NCBI GenBank assembly: GCA_907163375.1
Contig: CAJQUW010000460.1
Coordinates: 558,001-622,000, forward strand
DNA length: 64,000 nt
Direction of reading: 5' to 3'
From: Prostheceraeus crozeri
Taxonomy: Eukaryota > Platyhelminthes > Polycladida > Euryleptidae
Shown here: one piece after another, positions 57,051-64,000 of the stretch
Numbering within the stretch: position 1 is the stretch's first letter
Layout: each line of letters opens with the position of its first letter
Notes under the pieces: model-generated
Told to the model about the DNA's origin: nothing
The model's database searches: none
What the model saw: the letters and a program-made list of their open reading frames with translations, nothing else
Program-made: the position numbers and the translations under genes

Positions 57051-58787
57051 TGTGTGACCTATGCTTGATCGACAGTGAAAATTTCACTTGCTCGCAATTT
57101 ATTCATAATTTTTTTCTTTAGGTGCCGTCGAACACGCTCAAAAATGAGGTCTGTAGTAAGTTGACCAGATGTGAAAATGCGTGATAGTTCCACTTCTACT
57201 ACAGCCATCAATAATGCCATTGAGATCCACCCATGCAACTTAGAGTCATAGTTATTTAAATTATAGGTCGGATATAGTTAGTTATTTGTTCAATCATAGA
57301 AAAATCATTTTCAACGAAATTGATAAGAAAGATCATCAAGATGAAGTTTTGTTTTTGTCCAAATGCTAGGGAGTGCTTTTCAAGGCTCAACTGATAAAGT
57401 GAAGTGCGATGAACCAATAAATGAAATAGCCTACATCATTCGAATTTTAGCCCTGTTTGGACAAGGAATGGTCACATGCTCATCAAGATCACTAACCTGT
57501 CATGGAGATGTCTTAAGTCCTAATTCATCAAGTGGGCTACACTGACCAATTCTAAAATTTTGAATTCTTTATGTTCTGATAATAGCGCGAACTTTTGGGA
57601 GCACAGATGCTATGCGAACACAATAACATTGGAGCTGTGCATCATCAATACTTAATTCTTAGCAGGTCTTATGACAGTCTTAGTGCTATTGTAGTTGATC
57701 GAGTTGAATGTCAGGGAACAGTAACATTTCGTTTCAAGAAGTGTGACGGATAAGGACTTCCAACATCCGCAACCAATATCCTAATATGAAAAAATTGATT
57801 CCATTCAGATACGTTTTAGGTGTTTAAATTTCCAGGCAGAAAGAAGTAAATGAACAAGTTAAGAAACTGAAACTTTATGCGCAATAATTTATGGAAAACA
57901 TCGGAAACTCAGTCAGCTGACACGTTTTACATGTTCGGGTTTCAAAACACATGCTATTCGGTTTAAAATGTTGCAACTTCAAAGGTGTGATTCGTTCGAA
58001 TTTTTGACCTGTTCTCAATCCTACGCCATGTCAGATAGCGCCGTTTCTGCTACCTTAAAATCTTTTCACAACGAAGCTGTAGCTTATCAAAGTGTCTGTT
58101 ACAAAACATGGTTCATTAATTAAAAATAGGGCCTTAACTCAAAATTGTGGCTAAGATAGGCCTATTGAGAAGTGCAGGCACATTTTTAACTATGTTCATT
58201 CTAACTAATTTCATCTAATTTTCATCATTCGGTTTATTTTTTTCAAATGTCTCCAAATCAACCTTAAAAGCACGTCTTCACGTCCATAAGTCTTCTCTCG
58301 AATTTTGCGTAGCACACAGATGAAATATTAAAAGTAACACTCCCATTATTTTTCATGAAATGAGAGTGATATTGTTGTTCTTGCAAAAAACCTTTGTGGA
58401 ACTTAATGGCAATGGTTATGAGTAATGCCCGGAATTTTATGTAGATAAAATGTCTAAAATATTTACTTTTTATGTAATTATAATTCTTATAATATTTAGT
58501 AACAAACATCGAAATATGTGATTTTCTTTTCTAGTTTACATTCGTTTTTCAATGCATTAAAAGTAGTTTTTGGTGTGTAGAAGCCTTATTACGTGTATAT
58601 TGGATTAGGCGATTGAATAAAATGATTCAACAGCATCATTATAGATATTTTCAGAGTAGCGGTATTAAATATATAAGACATTATAGTCGATAAATTCCAG
58701 CATATCAATGATAGAAACCCATAAATGTGGTGTATTACATATATATTGTAAAATCGCTACATACTGATAATTACAATTCTCTATCTG
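57051..58787. other. Unassigned sequence
   Basis: No coding motif or element end recognised. Confidence 0.35.
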
Positions 58788-60361
58788 AGAAAACACATAC
58801 ATTTGAAATCAATTGTACATGAACACGTTTCATAGTTTTTGTGGTAGAAAGATCTACAGGATTCTTGTGTGTTTGGTCGATTATAAAAGCACTGCGATAT
58901 TATCATTTTTCTAACATTGTCAATCGAAAGACTGCCGCTTGTCACTTAAAATTTTCTTGTACACAGAAAATGATCTCTCGACGTCAACACTAACAATACT
59001 AGAAAATTTGAACAGCGCAAAATCGCTTGGCTGGAAATTTTCTGGAAAGTCATCCACACAAGCAGGTAGTATTCCACCGATACAATTAGAAATTTTTGTA
59101 ATCACTTCAAAGTCCGGATTTTTCGAGAGAATTGAATCCAACTTTAATCTGAATGCATCACCTATCTCACCTGGAATATCCGAAATATTCCTTTTCACGG
59201 TGTGTACTATGGATATAGACTTACTCAATGGTAAACCTTTATTTTCGAGACTTTTAATGACTTGTGGAAGGAATCCAAAATGCGCTTCAATGAATATCAA
59301 GCTCGCTCTCTCCTCTGAATCTTGAACTAGTTCCTCTGCGATTTCTACTGATTTCGAGTCTGCGGTCAATTTTCCAGCACTTTCGATCCATCATTCAAAT
59401 GATTAGAGAAGTATAATGCTGCCTCGAGCCAAGTTCCCCAGCGGGTCAATACAGGCTTCGGTGGTGGATGAACAGATGGGAGAATTTCTTTCCACAATGA
59501 AGTACGAACTGGAGCCTTCACAAAAACATTTTTGAACGCGGAAATTAGCTTGTTCACTGTGGGGAATAGGTCACGCACCTTTTCACACAAGCGATTAATG
59601 CCATGGGCGAGGCATGTAACGTGCAGACACATGGGAAAGAAAATTTTCAATTCGCGCCCACACTTAATTATGTATGGTGCAGCGTCAGAGACCAGAAGTT
59701 TTAAACGACTGCAATGGAAATCAGGAAAAAGATATCGCAATGTGTCATTGATCACTCGGGAAATTGCAGAAGAATCAGTCTTCTCTACTACAGTACAATT
59801 CACGTGATAAGACATATGATAATTTTCACTTTCAAGTTTTCCTATCAGAACGTTTACCACATGCCTCCCCGTAACGTCCGTCGATTCGTCGGTAGCCAAC
59901 CAAATAGGTGCATCTCCAATATCTGAACGAATGGCTCTGATAAATTCATCATAACAATCACGCAAGTATTCTTTTCGAAGAGTACTTTCGTCAGGTATTG
60001 TAATTCCCATGTTACTCTCAAGGCAGGCACGAAGCCTTGGTATCTGTAGCTTAGACCAGGGGATGTTCGCTGACAGAAACGCCGAACAAAGTTCTCGTCC
60101 AATAAGATCAGATTTCGACTTTTTCTGTGGGATAGAATCCTCCAATTGTATTTGAATCGCTTTCCTCTTCTTTTTCAAAGTAGCGTTCTTGATATGCTTT
60201 TCTGTCCTAGCATGTTGTTGAAGTTGAGACTTCATTGTGACAGATAACGTTTTTTCACAAGCTTTGCAATACCAACTGTTGTCGGAGATGTATTTCAGGG
60301 GATACTCAGTATCGTCGTATAATTCTTTCAACCATTTCAAACGAGTATTCGAAGTCGCCAT
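58788..60361 (-). pseudogene. hAT-type transposase with CGGBP1-like zinc finger, two frameshifts
   Basis: The main frame (60361-59366, 331 codons) starts MATSNTRLKWLKELYDD and holds a C2H2 finger, WYCKACEKTL...LQQHARTEKH (residues about 30-57), as in CGGBP1, itself a hAT-derived protein. Core motifs follow: PIWLATDESTDVTGRHVVNV (catalytic-type Asp), LLVSDAAPYI, CLHVTCLAHGINRL and PVLTRWGTW. The frame shifts at 59366-59369 into a second (to 58920) that ends in the hAT dimerisation region, VSVDVERSFSVYKKILSDKR. A further shift near 58927 leads to IDNVRKMIISQCFYN. Length is near normal, but it is broken twice. No terminal repeats were recognised around it. Confidence 0.8.
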
Positions 60362-62948
60362 GATGAGAGATGTTCATATTCTTGAAGTCACGCGCCACGA
60401 CGGAATGCATGTATCACTCAAGGTATCACTCAAGTTCATTACTTCCCTTTGGCTTGGAGAAATCGATAACTAGTAGCTTCGTCGTTTATTTGTCGCCTTG
60501 TAAAGTACTCATTCCGGTTACAACGAATGACAGTAGAAGTGATCGTGACGCCATAGACATAAATAGCCTTAGTCTCTAAACCTATTGTATTGTGTCATTT
60601 CAACTCGCAGCCAAACCCACTGTACTGAGCATAGAGTGGTACTTAGTAACTGACGAACGGCGGAATATGAAAAGTGATTCAGCCACGGTAGAAGTGAAAA
60701 GAAACTCCTAGCGCCTGTACCTTGCGGAATTTTCGAAACTTTACAGGATGGACGTTGTAAATACATAAACAAGAAAGCAAGACTAATGAAATAAGTAAAA
60801 TTTATGCTTTAATGTCAAAATATGTTTTTCAAGAAAAATGACGTTATATGTAATAACATAAAATTCCGGGCCTTAGTTATGAGTTACAATGCAGAATAAT
60901 ATGCTGTAATTATGCTTGACATCTTCACTTGAATACCACATGACATTCTCATATGATGTGGAGAAAGGAAATACCTTGTATCTGACAACTCGGCTAATCA
61001 ATTATTTTATACACGCGTGCCTTTATAATAGTTTTGAATATAATTGGAAGGAGCCAATATTGAAAGATGGTGGTTTTGTTTTCTTTTTTGTTATTTTTGA
61101 TATCGCCAATACAATATATTCAAAACTTTCCAATTGTTGTAGAAGTTTCAGCGTGTTGACTTAATTTTTGACGCCTTCTGAATGCTTCATTTCTTGTGTC
61201 TGAGAGGGATTAGTATCTTACTTACCATTTAGTAGATTATCCATTTAGCGTTCTTTTTTCCACGTCTGTTGGGTTGGACGGTTATTTCTCATTAGTGTAG
61301 TCCAATTACTCATAAACATAAACATATTTAGACAAAAATAATCATCTTCCTAAATTTGTTTCTTTAAATTGATTAATTCATCAATTTGATAAATTGATGA
61401 ATTCATTAATTTGATTAAATAACTATGTTAAGATGAATACTTATCTGTCAAATCTGTCCAAGACTTTGTTTTTGCAGTGTATATTGACGGGTAATACGTA
61501 GCTTACATAATGATAATACAGAAGTATCATCACGATCAATGAATGATACTCTACTCTTAATTTCGACATTGTAATTGATGAATTATGCATACATGTAATG
61601 TAACTTACTTCGGTGACTCATTTCTACTCCGTGTGAGGGTGAAAGGCGTTGCTTATTTGAGGCAGCTCATTCAAATCTCCGCATCAAAGAAGACATTTTC
61701 AGACCATCTCGTCATGCACGTTGCGTCAATTTCTCTCAATTGAGATCCTGTCTCCGATGACGTCATCACGAAGTTTTCTCACACTGCTGCGCTCCAACAT
61801 TCATGTAGATTAGAGCATATGGCGAACAGGGATCAGGGATGCGGCTGATCGAGAGAATGAAAACAATATGAAAAATTTTGCCAAACTACACTTTTAAGCT
61901 TTTCAAAACAAAGCTATTGCTCTCCTCCACACCAACTCAATTCCTCATAAAGCCAATACCTGGTGTGTAGATGCAGAGACTAAGTTCACCTTTTTAGATG
62001 ACCTGCTCAATACCGCAAATGTCTTGGCTACTTTTTGTATTTTAGATTGAATTCCATTTGAATAGATTTGAAGGAGTGGTTTCAATATCTGTGGTGATAA
62101 AACTGATTATATGTAGATAATTATGAACGGCAATGTGGCTATTTGTAGACATCTCATACGGTGGCATGCGTACTAGGCCAATAGTTGTTCGCGAAAACCA
62201 TTCCTCCTCTTACCCTAGCCTGTTACTGACCCAAGCCTGGTAGAGTTACGACTGCGTGAATTGAATCCCCACTCATTGCGTCCTAGTGTGGCTCTTGTCT
62301 TTGGGTGGAGCAAGGATAAGTAAAGAAAGTCGACATGCAACATTAAAGATAAGATTTCTTTAACTTTCTTGACACTTGCTTTCAGTCGATGAAACGTTGA
62401 ATTGTGGAATAAGCAACTTTTATTTTGTCATTTGGCTGAAAATTGATTTATCGTGCAAACCATATCAATGCTTAAAACTGAATTAGGTTTACTAACTTTA
62501 CCGCATTTTGATTTTTTCATGAATGATTTCTGATAGCAGGAGATATCTTTTGCTCGTTAGATCACGTAGCTTGGTTTGAACCATTGTTTAATACATTGTT
62601 TTAAACACGTGTTCTTGCTCAAAAGCAAGTATTTGTTTTCTATTATTTTTTCAAATAATTACATGTGATATGAGTAGGCACGGCGGAACCGGGGGGGGGG
62701 AGCACCGGAGGCACGTGCGCCCCCTAAACTTTTCATCCCCTTCTCCCATAATATTATTGATGTTCAAAATTTTCAGGCATCTCATTGATTTGACATAGTC
62801 AAAGATTGCTGATGAGTTGCTAAGTTTTCACTTTCCACTATCATCTGTTAATCACAATCCCATTCAAATGAAAGCGACAGATGACAGGTAATAGATAAAG
62901 CAAACAAATAAAACGCAGAATTAACTCATTTTTTTGTGATGACGGATA
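60362..62948. other. Unassigned sequence with small repeat relics
   Basis: At 61243-61290, GTTGGGTTGGACGGTT and neighbours match the 3' tail of the RTE LINE at 39985-40020. Near 61362-61412 there is an AATTGATGAATT-type inverted repeat. CCAAACTACACTTTTAAG near 61887 resembles the right end of the TTAA element at 32072. A run of ten G's occurs at about 62691. No genes recognised. Confidence 0.4.
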
Positions 62949-63674
62949 TAGTCCGGCAGCCAGAGCGAGTTTCTGCATGGAACGGGCCGAAAGTGAGACT
63001 TTCACAGAATGATGTGCACCCTATGCCTACTACGAATCCCCACGTCTGCCGAGTTCTAGTGAGTTCCTCTTCTTGTCAGACAGAATCAAAGAAAAACACA
63101 TGTAAATCCAATGGGACGCAGATTGCAGTTTTTGACTAAAACGAATTTTTGTATGTTTTCTCTGATTAGACGAAAAGTACCAAGCCCAGAGTCATAATTC
63201 TTGGCATGAAATGTCTTCAGGTCATTTCCTTTCAGTTTCATGCTCCCTTGTCTATAAAGCTAATCACATTTAGATTTGGCGAGCCTCTTACTGTCGGCAA
63301 ACATAGACGTTTTGAGCAACTTTATCCACATTCAACCAAATTCTCACATACATTGTCGATTAGATGCATGATAATAGCACATGCACATCATAGGAAATGA
63401 CCTGAAGACATTTCATGCCAAAAATTATGACTCTGGGCTTGGTACTTTTCGTTTAATCAGAGAAAACATACAAAATTTCGTTTTAGTCAAAAACTGCAAT
63501 CTGCATCCCATTGGATTTACATGTATTTTTCTTTGATTCTGTCTGACAAGAAGAGGAACTCACTAGAACTCGGCAGACGTGTCGATTCGTAGTAGGCATA
63601 GGGTGCACATCATTCTGTGAAATTCTCACTTTCGGCCTCGTTCCCTGCAGAAACTCGCTCTGGCTGCCGGACTA
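62949..63674 (-). mobile_element. Foldback element, copy 3 (both termini complete)
   Basis: It begins TAGTCCGGCAGCCAGAGCGAG and ends CTCGCTCTGGCTGCCGGACTA, perfectly inverted. The arms are about 290 bp with an about 150-bp centre in the opposite orientation to copy 2. It is the best-preserved copy for defining the family. Confidence 0.85.
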
Positions 63675-64000
63675 ATATGTCTACGACAACGTGAATTATC
63701 TACCTGCTGAGAGGTAATTCAAAAAAAATGTTGAGGTGCAATCTACAGCGATTGTTTCCGTGGCAAGTGAAGTGTAATTTTATCAGCCCTTTATCTGTTT
63801 GAAGGGACCTTCGCTATTGAAAGTCCATTGTTACTCTAGGGAATCCCCATCGCTAGCATCAGGTGCCCCTCAAAGCTTTGGGCGGGTATGGTTGCATGGA
63901 GCGTCCTTCTTAAGTATAAGGAGCCCTGTGTTAGTCATTGCTATTTATTCTACAGTAGGCCTATTTTGCCTCCAAGTGACCGATTGATTTATGTACAATA
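63675..64000. other. Unassigned sequence at window edge
   Basis: Nothing recognised. A 62-codon frame (63799-63987) has no family motif. Confidence 0.35.

Overview
This is a stretch of animal nuclear genome, AT-rich and intron-dominated. Two coding exons on the minus strand (30299-30042 and 1273-1024) belong to a par-3/PARD3 cell-polarity gene. Their splice sites and phases agree, and they are separated by one intron of about 28.8 kb. The transposon set (hAT, mariner, Tc1, pogo-like, TTAA-type, Crypton-like, Penelope-like, RTE, CR1-like, Gypsy) fits a marine invertebrate, possibly an echinoderm or related deuterostome, but the phylum cannot be fixed from sequence alone. No prokaryotic genes, operons, CRISPR arrays or rRNA were seen.

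Layout: (1) 1-5690 holds PARD3 coding exon 2, then intron with a terminal-inverted-repeat element (3335-4314) carrying a tRNA-like SINE with a 17-bp target duplication. (2) 5691-17542 is a nested composite. An old hAT with an 8-bp duplication contains a mariner-family element with about 200-bp inverted termini. That contains a TIR element carrying part of a Crypton-type (DUF3504) recombinase, and this contains Tc1 elements. A 2.22-kb unit is present three times in tandem, followed by a fourth, different Tc1. Sequence markers suggest the array arose by unequal exchange between two Tc1 copies. (3) 17.6-25.2 kb holds an RTE remnant, a pogo-like element, a long-arm foldback element and palindromic MITEs. 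(4) 25.2-30.3 kb holds a possible CUB-like relic, an intact intronless UQCRH (complex III hinge protein) reading frame, an internally deleted hAT, and the PARD3 first coding exon. (5) 32.0-37.4 kb holds a TTAA-flanked element and a structurally complete hAT (32805-37417, perfect 8-bp duplication). Its four-exon transposase gene reads without interruption for 637 codons. (6) 38.4-43.9 kb holds Penelope-like fragments in both orientations, with hammerhead-like pseudo-LTR motifs, interrupted by a nearly full-length RTE LINE. (7) 44-51 kb holds LINE endonuclease and Gypsy pol relics and MITEs, otherwise unassigned. (8) 52.8-57.0 kb holds a putative larger DNA transposon with repeated GTAACGGAATCA-type motifs, an unclassified transposase fragment and two nested elements. 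(9) 58.8-60.4 kb holds a frameshifted hAT with a CGGBP1-like zinc finger. (10) 62.9-63.7 kb holds a third near-complete foldback element.

Only PARD3 and perhaps UQCRH look like host genes. Nearly everything else recognisable is mobile DNA, much of it inside the PARD3 intron. The 637-aa hAT and the tandem array look youngest (uninterrupted frame, perfect duplication, near-identical units). The mariner, the outer hAT, the Gypsy and the LINE relics are clearly decayed.
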